Source: an uncultured Erythrobacter sp.
GTDB lineage: Bacteria; Pseudomonadota; Alphaproteobacteria; Sphingomonadales; Sphingomonadaceae
Length of the DNA: 64,000 nt
Direction of reading: 5' to 3'
NCBI GenBank assembly: GCA_947488755.1
Contig: CANLAD010000001.1
Coordinates: 2,303,501 to 2,367,500 of the forward strand
Part shown: positions 16,744 through 25,541 of the stretch, one piece after another
How positions within the stretch are numbered: the stretch's first letter is position 1
How the letters are laid out: the number at the start of each line of letters is the position of its first letter
Notes under the pieces: generated by a model
The model's database searches: none
What the model saw: the letters and a program-made list of their open reading frames with translations, nothing else
Told to the model about the DNA's origin: nothing
Made by a program: the position numbers and the translations under genes

Positions 16744-17988
16744 TCAGGTGACGGCGGCGCGCCGATTGAAAGCGTCATCCTGCCATTCGCCACTTTCGAG
16801 CACTTCGGCGAGGTGCCGTGCCGCGGCCTCTATATCGGCGAAGCGCAGATAGGCGGGGGCGAAGCCGAGGCGCAGGATATCGGGATCGCGGAAATCGCCG
16901 ATTACGCCGCGCGCGATCAGCGCTTGCGAGATGGCATAGGCGTTCTCATGCTGGAAACTCAATTGGCTCCCGCGCGCGCCGCTGTCGGGGGGACTGACGA
17001 GATCGAGGTCGAGCCCGAGCGCGCTCGCGCATTCGAGGAAAAATTCCGAGAGCGCCTGCGACTTGGAATACAGCCGCGCAACGCCGATCTCCGCGATCAG
17101 GTCGACGCCGACTTCGAGTGCGGCAAGCCCCAGGATCGGGGAAGTGCCGCACTGCAATTGCTCGATACCCGGCGCGGCTTCGTACTCGTCGGAAAAGGCG
17201 AACGGGCGCGCATGGCCGAACCAGCCGGTGAGCGGCTGGCGCAGCGCAGGCAGATGGCCCTCTGCGACAAAGGCGAAGGCGGGCGCTCCCGGCCCGCCGC
17301 ACAGATATTTGTAGCCGCACCCGGTGGCGAAATCCGCGCCAGTCGCATTGAGATCGACCGGCAGCGCGCCCGTGGAATGCGACAGATCCCACAGCACCAG
17401 CGCGCCCGCTTCATGCGCGGCGGCGGTCAGCGCGGCCATGTCGAACACTTCGCCGGTCTTGTAATGCGCATGGGTGAGCAGCAGCAGCGCGATATCATCG
17501 TCCAGCGCATCCACAATGTTCCCGCGCTCGGCCAACCTGCGCTTCGCAAGACCCTGTCGCTCAAGCCCTTCAATCATGTAGAGATCGGTCGGGAAATTGC
17601 CCGGTTCCGACAGAATGACGTTGCGACCCGACTGCATATCGAGTGCGGCTGAGATCAGCTTGAACAGGTTCACGCTAACCGTATCGCAGGCGATCACTTC
17701 ATGTGGCTGCGCGCCGATCAAAGGGGCGATTTTCGCGCCGACGTCGCGCGCCATATCGAACCAGCCCGCGCCGCCCGATTCCTCATCGTTCCACGACCGA
17801 ATCAACCCCTCGCCCCATTCGCGCTCCACCACGCGGCGCATCGCTTCCGGCGTTGCGACCGGCAGAGCGCCGAGCGAATTGCCGTCGAGGTAGATCACGC
17901 CATCGGGCAGAGTAAAGCGCTCGCGATAGGGGCCGAGCGGATCGGCGGCGTCGAGCTCGGCGGCGCGGGTATGCATCGCTGCGCTCAC
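16744..17988 (-). CDS. kynU: Kynureninase
   Basis: This 414-residue PLP enzyme cleaves kynurenine to anthranilate and alanine. Conserved pieces include GVIYLDGNSLGALP near the N terminus, LLLLTHAHYKTGEVFDM, VLWDLSHSTGALP and the PLP-lysine region FATGCGYKYLCGGPGAPAF. It is the last gene of a kynA-kynB-kynU operon; its ATG overlaps the kynB stop by 4 nt, so translation is probably coupled. Together the three enzymes convert tryptophan to anthranilate. Confidence 0.96.
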   Translation of the reverse strand: MSAAMHTRAAELDAADPLGPYRERFTLPDGVIYLDGNSLGALPVATPEAMRRVVEREWGEGLIRSWNDEESGGAGWFDMARDVGAKIAPLIGAQPHEVIACDTVSVNLFKLISAALDMQSGRNVILSEPGNFPTDLYMIEGLERQGLAKRRLAERGNIVDALDDDIALLLLTHAHYKTGEVFDMAALTAAAHEAGALVLWDLSHSTGALPVDLNATGADFATGCGYKYLCGGPGAPAFAFVAEGHLPALRQPLTGWFGHARPFAFSDEYEAAPGIEQLQCGTSPILGLAALEVGVDLIAEIGVARLYSKSQALSEFFLECASALGLDLDLVSPPDSGARGSQLSFQHENAYAISQALIARGVIGDFRDPDILRLGFAPAYLRFADIEAAARHLAEVLESGEWQDDAFNRRAAVT

Positions 17989-18611
17989 GGCAAGTCTCGC
18001 AGGATCGCGCGCACCGGGGAGGCATCGCCGCCCGCGATCGGGAGCGGCAGGGCGATCAGTTCGTAGCGCCCCTCCTCGACATCATCGAGCACCAGCCCTT
18101 CGAGCACGCGGATATCGTGGCGCAGCACCGCCTTGTGCGCAAGCATGTCCTTGGATGTCTGCGGGTCGATAGACGGCCCGTCGATACCGACCAGCTTCAC
18201 GCCCTGCACCGCCAGCCAGTCGATGGTTTCGGGCGCAATCGCCGTGGTTTCGGCGTCCCATTCGTCGCGGGGGAAGGTATCGAAGGTGCGGAACAGCACG
18301 CGGTCGGCGCTGTCCAGATGCGGCAGGTCGCCGACTTCGATCTCGGCGCCAACCCCGCGCGCATCCACCACCAGGCACTCGCCGACATAGGGCGCGAGAT
18401 CGACGCTCGCGATATCGGGCGCGCCTTGCGCATAATGAAGCGGGGCATCGGCGTGTGCGCCGGAATGAGTGGAGAGCGTGATCGCCGAGACATTGACCGG
18501 CGAGCCCGCCTCCATCTGCCAGGTCCGCGCCTGCTCGAACGCGGTATCGCCCGGCCACACCGGCAGGTCCGGACGCAGGCGCTGCGAGATGTCGCGAATC
18601 CGCCGGTTCAT
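17985..18611 (-). CDS. kynB: Kynurenine formamidase
   Basis: This 208-residue metal-dependent hydrolase removes the formyl group from N-formylkynurenine. The cyclase-family metal motif HSGAHADAPLHY (about 50-61) and the core VKLVGIDGPSIDPQTS are clear, and the length is typical for bacterial KynB. It overlaps kynA upstream and kynU downstream by 4 nt each. Confidence 0.95.
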   Translation of the reverse strand: MNRRIRDISQRLRPDLPVWPGDTAFEQARTWQMEAGSPVNVSAITLSTHSGAHADAPLHYAQGAPDIASVDLAPYVGECLVVDARGVGAEIEVGDLPHLDSADRVLFRTFDTFPRDEWDAETTAIAPETIDWLAVQGVKLVGIDGPSIDPQTSKDMLAHKAVLRHDIRVLEGLVLDDVEEGRYELIALPLPIAGGDASPVRAILRDLP

Positions 18612-19423
18612 ATCGCGGTCCTGACGCTCAGCAGCTCGGGAAAGAACGCCTGCTTCAAAACGCCCGCGAGATACGGCACGCCGGGCGTCCCGCCTGTGCC
18701 TTTCTTGAAGCCGATGATCCGCTCGACAGTCTTCAAGTGACCGAATCGCCAGCGCTGGAAGTGGTATTCGAGGTCGACGAGTTTTTCGGCGAGCTCATAC
18801 AAATCCCAGTGCCGTTCCGGGTCGCGATAGATTGCCGCCCACGCCTCCTCGACGCTCGTATTGTGGACATAGGGTGCCCTTAGGTCACGCTCTGTCACCT
18901 CTTTGTCGATCGCGAAACCACGGCGCGAAAGCAGCGCGATTGCGGTGTCGTAAAGGCTGGCGCGCGCGGTTTCGGTCTCCAGCCGCGCGGCCCAATCCGG
19001 CCCGTGTTCCGGCCCGTTTTCTGTAGCCCCACGATGCAGCCGAACATGCTTGGCATCGCGCCCGCCCAGCATGAATTCCATCATCCGGTACTGCGCCGAC
19101 TGGAACCCGCTCGAGGCGCCCAAATGTGGGCGAATCTGCGAATAATCGTGCGGTGTCATGGTGCTCAGCACGTCCCAGCTCTGGATCAATTGCTGCTGCG
19201 CGCGCGCCACCCGGGACAGCATCTTGAAAGCCGGGCGCAGCTCGTCATCCGCGATCCGTTCACGCGCCTCGGTCAGTTCGTGCAGGCACAGTTTGAGCCA
19301 CAATTCACTCGCCTGATGAACAACGATGAACAGCATCTCGTCATGCGCGCCCGAGGCGGGATGCTGCGCGCTCAGCACTTTCTCTAGGTCGAGATAGCCG
19401 GAATAGGTGATGGGCGCGCTCAT
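18608..19423 (-). CDS. kynA: Tryptophan 2,3-dioxygenase
   Basis: This 271-residue haem enzyme oxidises L-tryptophan to N-formylkynurenine, the first step of the operon. Family segments include ITYSGYLDLEKVLSAQ, EMLFIVVHQASELWLKL (with the distal-pocket His), the substrate loop YSQIRPHLGASSGFQS and, near the end, FQRWRFGHLKTVERIIGFKKGTGGT with the proximal His and the ammonium-binding Thr. The ATG at 19423 opens MSAPITYSG and is preferred to a GTG at 19444. Confidence 0.96.
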   Translation of the reverse strand: MSAPITYSGYLDLEKVLSAQHPASGAHDEMLFIVVHQASELWLKLCLHELTEARERIADDELRPAFKMLSRVARAQQQLIQSWDVLSTMTPHDYSQIRPHLGASSGFQSAQYRMMEFMLGGRDAKHVRLHRGATENGPEHGPDWAARLETETARASLYDTAIALLSRRGFAIDKEVTERDLRAPYVHNTSVEEAWAAIYRDPERHWDLYELAEKLVDLEYHFQRWRFGHLKTVERIIGFKKGTGGTPGVPYLAGVLKQAFFPELLSVRTAI

Positions 19424-19459
19424 ACCCCGTCCCCTAGCGCGCACGCGCGCCGCTGCAAA

Positions 19460-19933
19460 CTATCCCTCGATGATGCGGGTTTCGGGATGATGTTTGTCGA
19501 GGTGCTTGCGGATGATCTTCAGGTTTCGCGTGTTGGAGCGGAACGCAAGATCAACCGCATCGCCCACGAGGGGCACCAGCCCGATCGCGGTGTCGATCGC
19601 GACATTCGCGCCCATGCGCGTGAGCTGCCATTTCGACATGCCCAGATTGCGCGCTTCCCACACTATATAGGCGCCAAGCGCGGTGGTGATGAAATCGCCG
19701 ATGATTGGCACCAGGCCGATGATCGCGTCGAGGCCGATCGGAAAATTCGTGCCCGGTATCGTGAAGCTGCGCTCTAGCAGCGTCTCCATCGCCTCCACCC
19801 GCGCGCGGATCGCGGCTGGATCGTTGCCGGTGGGCATCGAGACGCCCATCACCTGCGGACGAGCGGGATCTGGCCCGGTCGCGTGAGGGCTGATCGGATC
19901 GGGCGAGCCGAGCGGGCTTTCGGGACGGGTCAT
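19460..19933 (-). CDS. DUF4112 membrane-associated protein
   Basis: This 157-residue protein has two internally similar halves, IGLVPIIGDFITTALGAYIV and IGLVPLVGDAVDLAFRSN, the hallmark of DUF4112. It is predicted to be membrane-associated, and its function is unknown. A Pro/Ser-rich N-terminal tail precedes the domain. The ATG at 19933 is preceded by AAAGGAGCC; the longer reading frame to 20002 is not needed. It lies between the kyn operon and a binding-protein gene on the same strand. Confidence 0.8.
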   Translation of the reverse strand: MTRPESPLGSPDPISPHATGPDPARPQVMGVSMPTGNDPAAIRARVEAMETLLERSFTIPGTNFPIGLDAIIGLVPIIGDFITTALGAYIVWEARNLGMSKWQLTRMGANVAIDTAIGLVPLVGDAVDLAFRSNTRNLKIIRKHLDKHHPETRIIEG

Positions 19934-19952
19934 CGCAGGCTCCTTTTCTCCC

Positions 19953-21425
19953 TCACGTGGTGGGCTGGGAGAGCGGGAACAAGGGGTGGAAGCTCCACGC
20001 ATTAGCCTGATATGCGCTCACCGCCCCGCGCACCAGCGACCAGCGCACCGGCGCGCCGAGCGGGATGAACACCTCCGCCTCCACCAATTCTATATGCGCA
20101 TCGGCGAGCAGCGATTGCTTGTCTGCCGCGTCTAGCAGGGTAAGCGATTCGCTCACCAGATCGTCCGCTTCGGGAGAGCACAAACCCGTCGTGATCCCGC
20201 AATTGAAGCGATTGAGAAACCAGCGCGGCGAGGAATAATGCGCGGCGAGGTCGCGCAGAACCAGTTCGGCGTCCTCGTCTGGACCCGCGCGCTCCGCCTC
20301 CAGCCCGATCATGCGCCAAGCCGAGGAAAGTTGATCGAACAGCAGATCGCTGCCCGGTCCCGGCGGCAGAGCTACGCGAACGCGCGCTTCCTGCCCTGTC
20401 TGCGCTTCCCAAGCGGAAATGCGGCGGCGCGCATCTGCCTGGCGCTGCTCGATCGATTGGTCGCTCCAGCGCGTGGCGGGATATTGCAGCGGCGAAAAGA
20501 GTGTCTGCGGGACGATCCACGTGTTGGGCTGCCAGCCGCCCAGGCCAAACGGCTGGATCAGCTCGTTCCGATCGATCGCCATCGACAACGCCTCGCGCCG
20601 CGCGGGTTCTGACAGCAGATCGCTCTCTTGCACGAAAGCCAGGCCAAACAGGCCGAGCGCCGGGTCGACCTGGATGGTGCCGCGCGACAACGGACCAAGC
20701 TGCGCCATGGGAAAATCCGTGATTGTGCCGCCGATCACCAAACCGATCTCGCCGTCGAGAAATGCGTCGACCGCAGTGCGCGCTGGCCGCGCAATCATGG
20801 TCAGGGCACGCGAGTTGTTTTTTTCGTCGCCCTCACCGTCCGGCATCCCGAGTTCGGTTGCAGTAAGGGCGCTGAGACGTGCCAACCCGCCGTCCTCGTC
20901 GCGCGAGACGATCATCGGCCCCGCACCGCTGCCGCGATGGATGAGGCCGAGTTCAGGCTGGGCGAGCAACCGCAGGAATTCGGGCATCGGGCTCGCCAGC
21001 CGTATTTCGATGATCTGGCCGGTCATCGCCCTGACCTCTGTAATCTTTTCCAGGTCCAGGCCGAGCGCCGTGCCATCGAGATTGCGGATCGCCGCGTTGA
21101 GAGCGTCCGCTGCGTCCTCTGCCCGAATCGGCTCGCCATCGGGCCACGCCGCGTCGCGCAAGCGGAAGATATAGCTCATCGCATCGTCGGTCACGATCCA
21201 GCGCTGGGCGATTGCCGGGACCACCTGTCCCGCCGGATCGAGCGAGACCAGCCCCTCCGCGCTTGCCGCCCGCAAATGCCGCGCGCCTGAGGGCAAAGGC
21301 GGCTGGGAGGCGAACAGCACATCCTCATCGCCGATGATCGCGATGTCGAGTGGACCGTCCTGCGCGCCGCCATCGCAGGCGGTAAGCAGGCATGCGGCAA
21401 AAAGGATAAAGGAGAAGCGCGTCAC
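19953..21425 (-). CDS. Family 5 extracellular solute-binding lipoprotein (orphan)
   Basis: This 490-residue protein resembles peptide/nickel ABC transporter binding proteins: ASAEGLVSLDPAGQVVPAIAQRWIVTDD, then LRDAAWPDGEPIRAEDAADAL. A lipoprotein signal (FILFAACLLTAC) places the lipidated Cys at about residue 17. No permease or ATPase genes are adjacent, so either it works with a system elsewhere or it has a non-transport role. Identity to classical OppA-type proteins looks low. The start is GTG. Confidence 0.8.
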   Translation of the reverse strand: MTRFSFILFAACLLTACDGGAQDGPLDIAIIGDEDVLFASQPPLPSGARHLRAASAEGLVSLDPAGQVVPAIAQRWIVTDDAMSYIFRLRDAAWPDGEPIRAEDAADALNAAIRNLDGTALGLDLEKITEVRAMTGQIIEIRLASPMPEFLRLLAQPELGLIHRGSGAGPMIVSRDEDGGLARLSALTATELGMPDGEGDEKNNSRALTMIARPARTAVDAFLDGEIGLVIGGTITDFPMAQLGPLSRGTIQVDPALGLFGLAFVQESDLLSEPARREALSMAIDRNELIQPFGLGGWQPNTWIVPQTLFSPLQYPATRWSDQSIEQRQADARRRISAWEAQTGQEARVRVALPPGPGSDLLFDQLSSAWRMIGLEAERAGPDEDAELVLRDLAAHYSSPRWFLNRFNCGITTGLCSPEADDLVSESLTLLDAADKQSLLADAHIELVEAEVFIPLGAPVRWSLVRGAVSAYQANAWSFHPLFPLSQPTT

Positions 21426-21479
21426 GCCTGCGCGCCTAGCAGTTTGTCGCCAGATCGTCAGTGCGCAACGCGTGGTATT

Positions 21480-21863
21480 TCAGACCTTGCGCAAGCGCTC
21501 GGGTTGCGCGGCTTGCTGCGCGGGCGTGCGGTGAAACCACGAGACGTCGTTTTCTGCGCGCGATTTCGCCGAGTCGGCCAGCACCGGGCGGCGCGCGCGT
21601 TCGGAGTCGACTTCATGATCGAAGGCCACGCCAAAGCGGCGGCCCTGAACCCATGCAACGGTTCCGCCCACCTGCCCGACCTTGCCAAGATCAATCGCGA
21701 GCCGATCACCGCGCCGCACCGCAATCTCGCCCTCGCCCATCATTCCACCATCGGACAGGTTGCGCACGCGCACTCGGTGGGCTTCGCTCGCGCATTCGAC
21801 GGTGATGCTGGCGAGAAGAAAGAAACTGTCGCGCGAATCGCTGCGCGTATCGACGCCTGCCAT
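21480..21863 (-). CDS. PilZ-domain protein
   Basis: This 127-residue protein consists mainly of a PilZ domain, which usually binds cyclic di-GMP. An N-terminal arginine-containing segment (DTRSDSRDSFFLLASITV) is followed by VRVRNLSDGGMMGEGEIAVRRGDRLAIDLG and GTVAWVQGRRFGVAF. The canonical RxxxR motif is degenerate here, so nucleotide binding is uncertain. The ATG at 21863 has GAGGAGCGG about 6-15 nt upstream. Confidence 0.82.
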   Translation of the reverse strand: MAGVDTRSDSRDSFFLLASITVECASEAHRVRVRNLSDGGMMGEGEIAVRRGDRLAIDLGKVGQVGGTVAWVQGRRFGVAFDHEVDSERARRPVLADSAKSRAENDVSWFHRTPAQQAAQPERLRKV

Positions 21864-22085
21864 GATGTCCCGCTCCTCAAAATCTCGTGCTGCAACCTGA
21901 GCGCCGCAAGCCATCGGGGCGGCGGGTCACGCTTCCATGTAACACACGGTGTTTTAGTGAAAACGCGGTAAATAGCCAGTGAGGCAGAGACGCGAAAGCG
22001 GCTGATTCAAGCTCGCGTTTCATTTCGGCACAATAAGTCGCGGGCGAGCAAACCGCGCGGCGTGCCGGGCGCAATATGGCGCAAT

Positions 22086-22541
22086 TCAATCGTCGCGGCT
22101 GATCTTCTCGCGCCGCTCGTGCGCTTCCTGCGCTTCGACCGTCATGGTCGCGACCGGTCGTGCAATCAGCCGCTTGAGGCCGATCGGATCGCCGCTGACT
22201 TCGCAATATCCGTATTCGCCCTGCTCGATCCGTCGCAAGGCGGCGTCGATCTTGGCGACAAGCTTGCGCTGCCGGTCGCGCGTGCGCAGTTCAATGCCCC
22301 AGTCGGTCTCGCTCGAAGCGCGGTCGGCGAGATCGGCCTCGCGCATCGGCCCATCGGCCAGCGATTGCAGGGTCTGGCCAGCCGCATCGTGGATCGAACG
22401 CTTCCATTCGATCAGCAGCATCTGGAAATAGGTTTGCTGGCGCTCGTTCATATATTCCTCGTCATCACGAGGAATATAATCGGGTTCGAGCGCCTTCTTC
22501 GCCTCCTTGAGGATGGTTTCTTCGGACGCCGCCGCTGCCAT
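22086..22541 (-). CDS. dksA: DksA-type RNA polymerase regulator lacking most zinc cysteines
   Basis: This 151-residue protein has a coiled-coil N-terminal region (EWKRSIHDAAGQTLQSLADG), the tip segment RASSETDWGIELRTRDRQRKLVAKIDAALRRI and the globular end YGYCEVSGDPIGLKRLIARPVATMTVEAQ. Only one of the four zinc-finger cysteines of E. coli DksA remains, a pattern common in alphaproteobacteria. DksA proteins work with (p)ppGpp in the stringent response. The whole reading frame has good family coverage. Confidence 0.9.
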   Translation of the reverse strand: MAAAASEETILKEAKKALEPDYIPRDDEEYMNERQQTYFQMLLIEWKRSIHDAAGQTLQSLADGPMREADLADRASSETDWGIELRTRDRQRKLVAKIDAALRRIEQGEYGYCEVSGDPIGLKRLIARPVATMTVEAQEAHERREKISRDD

Positions 22542-22842
22542 GTGATCCTCTATTCCCGATAACGCGCCGCGCTGGATGGCGTGATCGGACGCGTGGATTT
22601 TTCCATCGGCCCTCCTGTCCCGCCAGCGAAGGGTCGAAACGTTGCGCGGCCTATAGGCAAGCGACCCGCGCCTCGCAAGCCGCTTTGCCCGCGCGCATCG
22701 TCCGCCTGTGAGCCCACGGATTTATTCACCTTATCGTTAACGGCTTGTTGACCCTGATCGGCAAGGTTGATGACGCGCCGGGTGGCTCGATGAGGGGTTC
22801 GGGCCGATGGTTTTGAACCGGGCGCGCAACAGGGGACGACAG
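22542..22842. other. Intergenic region without recognised gene
   Basis: This 301-base stretch separates the divergent dksA and Sel1-like genes. An AT-richer patch at about 22720-22760 (including CTTATCGTTAACGGCTTGTTGACC) probably holds promoter elements. I see no open frame, RNA gene or strong hairpin. Confidence 0.5.
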
Positions 22843-23169
22843 ATGGAACTGAGAGCTTTCGACAACACCAACGCTAGCTTGCTGACAGGCGGGGAGGCAG
22901 ATCTGGCGATTGCGGGCTATCTCGCCGCGGCAGTCGGAGGGGATGAAACTGCCATGTTCGACCTCGGCGTTGCCTATTCAACCGGCAGCAACACGGTCGA
23001 ATGTGATCTTATAGAAGCGCATATGTGGTTCAATCTTGCCGCTTCGCGCGGACATGAAGAGGCTGCCGTTTGCCGCGCTGACGTATCGGACGAAATGACC
23101 GCCCGCGAGATCGCCGAAGCGCAACGCCGGGCTCGTCGCTGGCTGTCGGAAGAACGGCGCGCCGCCTGA
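22843..23169 (+). CDS. Sel1-repeat-like small protein
   Basis: This product of 108 residues contains a single SEL1-like helical pair: AAVGGDETAMFDLGVAYSTG and DLIEAHMWFNLAASRGHEEA. Such repeats mediate protein contacts; the partner is unknown. The ATG at 22843 has AGGGGACG about 5 nt upstream; an in-frame ATG at 22807 would add 12 basic residues. The C terminus is Arg/Glu-rich and probably helical. Confidence 0.7.
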   Translation: MELRAFDNTNASLLTGGEADLAIAGYLAAAVGGDETAMFDLGVAYSTGSNTVECDLIEAHMWFNLAASRGHEEAAVCRADVSDEMTAREIAEAQRRARRWLSEERRAA

Positions 23170-23193
23170 AGCGACCGGGACACCGTCGCGGAG

Positions 23194-24348
23194 TCAGTCG
23201 CCCTTCTTGAACGGGGTGCGTTCGCCCAAAAACATCTGATCGGTCGCAACGCCTTCGCGCTCGCGCTCCAGAAAATCGGCGACCGCTGCGCGAAAGCCTT
23301 TCTCGACGATGTAATGCGCTGAAAAGGTCTGCACCGGCTCGTAGCCTCGCGCGAGCTTGTGTCCGCCCTGTGCGCCAGCTTCGACCCGTTTCAGACCACG
23401 TTCGATCGCAATGTCGATCGCCTGATAGTAGCACAGCTCGAAATGGAGAAAGCGCACGTCGCGCGCACAACCCCAATATCGACCGTAGATCGCTTCATCA
23501 CCGACGAAGTTGAGAGCGCCAGCGATCGGATCGCCATCGTCGAAGGCGAGGATCAGCACGATCGCATCTCCCATCCGCTCGCCCATCAGGGTAAAAGCCT
23601 CGCGCGTCAGGTAGGGCGTCCCCCATTTGCGCGCGCCGGTGTCCTGATAGAACACCCAGAACGCGTCCCAATGCTCTTCGCGAATGTCGTCGCCCGACAA
23701 CCGCTCGATCCGCAGTCCTTCCTGCGCCGCGGCGCGTTCTTTGCGCAGGTTCTTGCGCTTGCGCGAGGCCAGCTCGGCGAGGAAGCTGTCGAAATCGTCG
23801 TAATTGCGGTTGAGCCAGTGGAACTGGATATCGCGGCGGATCAGCCACTCGCCCGCTTCGAACAAGGCAACCTGATCGGGCTCGATAAAGGTGGCATGGG
23901 CGGAGGACAGGCCGTTCTGTTCGCACACCAGCTCTGCGCCCTTGAGCAGATGCGGGGCGAGTGCAGCGTCGGACAGGAGCAGGCGCGGCCCAGTGGCCGG
24001 GGTGAAGGGCGCGGCGATCTGCATCTTGGGATAGTAGTTGCGCCCCGCCCGGTGGAGCGCATCGGCCCAGGCATGGTCGAACACATATTCGCCCTGACTG
24101 TGGCTTTTGGCGTAGCTCGGCATGGCGGCGAGCAGGCGCTCGTTCGCATCGGTGACGACGATCGGGGCGGGATCCCAGCCGGTGCCGCGCCCGACGCTTC
24201 CGGAATCCTCCAGTGCGCTCAGGAATTCGTGGGAGATGAACGGGTTGCGGTTGCCTCCAAGGGCGTTCCACTCAGCCGCGTCGAACCCGCCAACATCAGG
24301 CGCGAGCTTGACGGTGAGTTCGCCGCGTACGGGATCGTCTTCACTCAA
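23194..24348 (-). CDS. FemAB/GNAT-like peptidoglycan-type acyltransferase
   Basis: This 384-residue protein belongs to the COG3146-like group of FemAB/GNAT proteins, often annotated as peptidogalycan biosynthesis or N-acetyltransferase. Conserved parts include NPFISHEFLSALEDSGSVG, ASRKRKNLRKERAAAQ, AFDDGDPIAGALNFVGDEAIYGRYWGC, HFELCYYQAIDIAIERGLKRVEAGAQGGHK and LARGYEPVQTFSAHYI. The enzyme's substrate is not known. The start is a TTG at 24348 with GGAGGG 6-7 nt upstream, overlapping the GDPD stop as TTGA; the open frame continues far upstream in a shadow of the GDPD gene and should not be used. Confidence 0.82.
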   Translation of the reverse strand: MSEDDPVRGELTVKLAPDVGGFDAAEWNALGGNRNPFISHEFLSALEDSGSVGRGTGWDPAPIVVTDANERLLAAMPSYAKSHSQGEYVFDHAWADALHRAGRNYYPKMQIAAPFTPATGPRLLLSDAALAPHLLKGAELVCEQNGLSSAHATFIEPDQVALFEAGEWLIRRDIQFHWLNRNYDDFDSFLAELASRKRKNLRKERAAAQEGLRIERLSGDDIREEHWDAFWVFYQDTGARKWGTPYLTREAFTLMGERMGDAIVLILAFDDGDPIAGALNFVGDEAIYGRYWGCARDVRFLHFELCYYQAIDIAIERGLKRVEAGAQGGHKLARGYEPVQTFSAHYIVEKGFRAAVADFLEREREGVATDQMFLGERTPFKKGD

Positions 24349-25073
24349 GCCAGGCCCTCCCTTTCGACAATCAGCGCATCCGCATGGGCTGCGGCGCGTT
24401 CTCGCAATTCCGGGCTGTCGACGGTCCATGTCAGGATCGGCAGGCCCTTTTCGCGAAGGCCCGCCACCCAGCGATTGGGCAGCGCGGCAACGTGATAGGC
24501 GAGAAAATCGGGCTGAGCGCTCCGCAGGGCCAGTTTGCGCTGCCAGCCACGCCGGGTGTAGCCATATTCGTCCTCGCGCATCACAAGCCCGGATGGCGTG
24601 TGCGGTACGTTGTGTCGAAACCATCGCGGGACGCGCGGATCGAAACTCATGACGGCGTGCTCCCCTTCGTAGGATTGAAGCAGGCGGCTGACTTGGCGGC
24701 AAGTCGGCTCGACATCGTAGCCGCGCTTCGACTTTACCTCCAACAATACGGGCACGCGCCCGGCAACGGTTGCAAGAAATGTCGCAAGTCGCGCGGGGCG
24801 ATGCTCTGTGTCGCGATACGAAAGCAGCTCGATCTGCGCTGCTGACAGCACCCCTATCGGCCCTGATTCGCCTGTCAGGCGCTCCAGTTCCCAATCGTGA
24901 TACACGATCGGCTCGTCGTCGGCGCTGCGCTGGATATCGCACTCGATCCCCAGCCCCGCCGTGATAGCCGCTTCGGCCGCGGCCATCGAGTTTTCGGGCA
25001 CACCGTCTGAATGCAGCCCGCGATGGGCGTATTCCCAGCGCGTCAGCCAGTCCGGGGTCGAGCGCGCGCTCAA
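24345..25073 (-). CDS. Glycerophosphodiester phosphodiesterase
   Basis: This 242-residue TIM-barrel enzyme hydrolyses deacylated phospholipids to glycerol-3-phosphate and an alcohol. The catalytic pattern is clear: AHRGLHSDGVPENS (His and the Asn/Glu pair), then GIECDIQRSADDEPIVYHDW for metal and acid/base residues. It lacks a signal peptide, so it is cytosolic. It overlaps the FemAB-like gene by 4 nt. Confidence 0.93.
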   Translation of the reverse strand: MSARSTPDWLTRWEYAHRGLHSDGVPENSMAAAEAAITAGLGIECDIQRSADDEPIVYHDWELERLTGESGPIGVLSAAQIELLSYRDTEHRPARLATFLATVAGRVPVLLEVKSKRGYDVEPTCRQVSRLLQSYEGEHAVMSFDPRVPRWFRHNVPHTPSGLVMREDEYGYTRRGWQRKLALRSAQPDFLAYHVAALPNRWVAGLREKGLPILTWTVDSPELRERAAAHADALIVEREGLA

Positions 25074-25082
25074 CCGGCGCGC

Positions 25083-25541
25083 CTAATCGGCAATGGCGAT
25101 CACCGCATCGACCTCGACCGCCGCGCCTAGCGGGAGGGCCGGTACGCCGACCGCCGCGCGGGCATGGCGGCCTTTTTCGCCAAACACTTCGAACATCAAC
25201 TCGGACGCGCCGTTCGCAACCTTGGGCTGTTCGGTGAAAGCAGGCGTCGAGTTGACGAAAGCACCGAGCTTGACGATCCGCTCTACCTTGTCGAGCGGGA
25301 TCAGCGCGCTCTTGAGCTGAGCCAGGATCATCAGACCGCAGGCGCGCGCGGCTGCGATACCGGCATCAAGATCGACATCATCGCCCAGCCGTCCGGTCAC
25401 CAGCTCGCCATCGAGAAAAGGGAGCTGACCGGAGACATGGACGAAACCGCCATGCGCGACCACGGGCACATAACTTGCGACCGGGGCGGCGGCTTCGGGC
25501 AGGACAATGCCAAGCTGGTCGAGACGTGCTTCGATACTCAT
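25083..25541 (-). CDS. RidA/YjgF family protein
   Basis: This 152-residue protein of the Rid superfamily probably deaminates reactive enamine/imine intermediates. The segments VAHGGFVHVSGQLPFLDGEL, CGLMILAQLKSALIPLDKVERIVKL and FGEKGRHARAAVGVPALPLGAAVEVDAVIAI match the family, including the conserved Arg before the VxxLP signature. The start at 25541 overlaps the HAD gene stop (ATGA). Confidence 0.9.
   Translation of the reverse strand: MSIEARLDQLGIVLPEAAAPVASYVPVVAHGGFVHVSGQLPFLDGELVTGRLGDDVDLDAGIAAARACGLMILAQLKSALIPLDKVERIVKLGAFVNSTPAFTEQPKVANGASELMFEVFGEKGRHARAAVGVPALPLGAAVEVDAVIAIAD

Noticed and set aside
23194..24942. A 582-codon open frame that would fuse an Arg-rich region to the FemAB-like protein.
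   Set aside because: The N-terminal ~198 codons are the antisense-phase shadow of the GDPD gene on the same strand; the real start is the TTG at 24348 with GGAGGG upstream.
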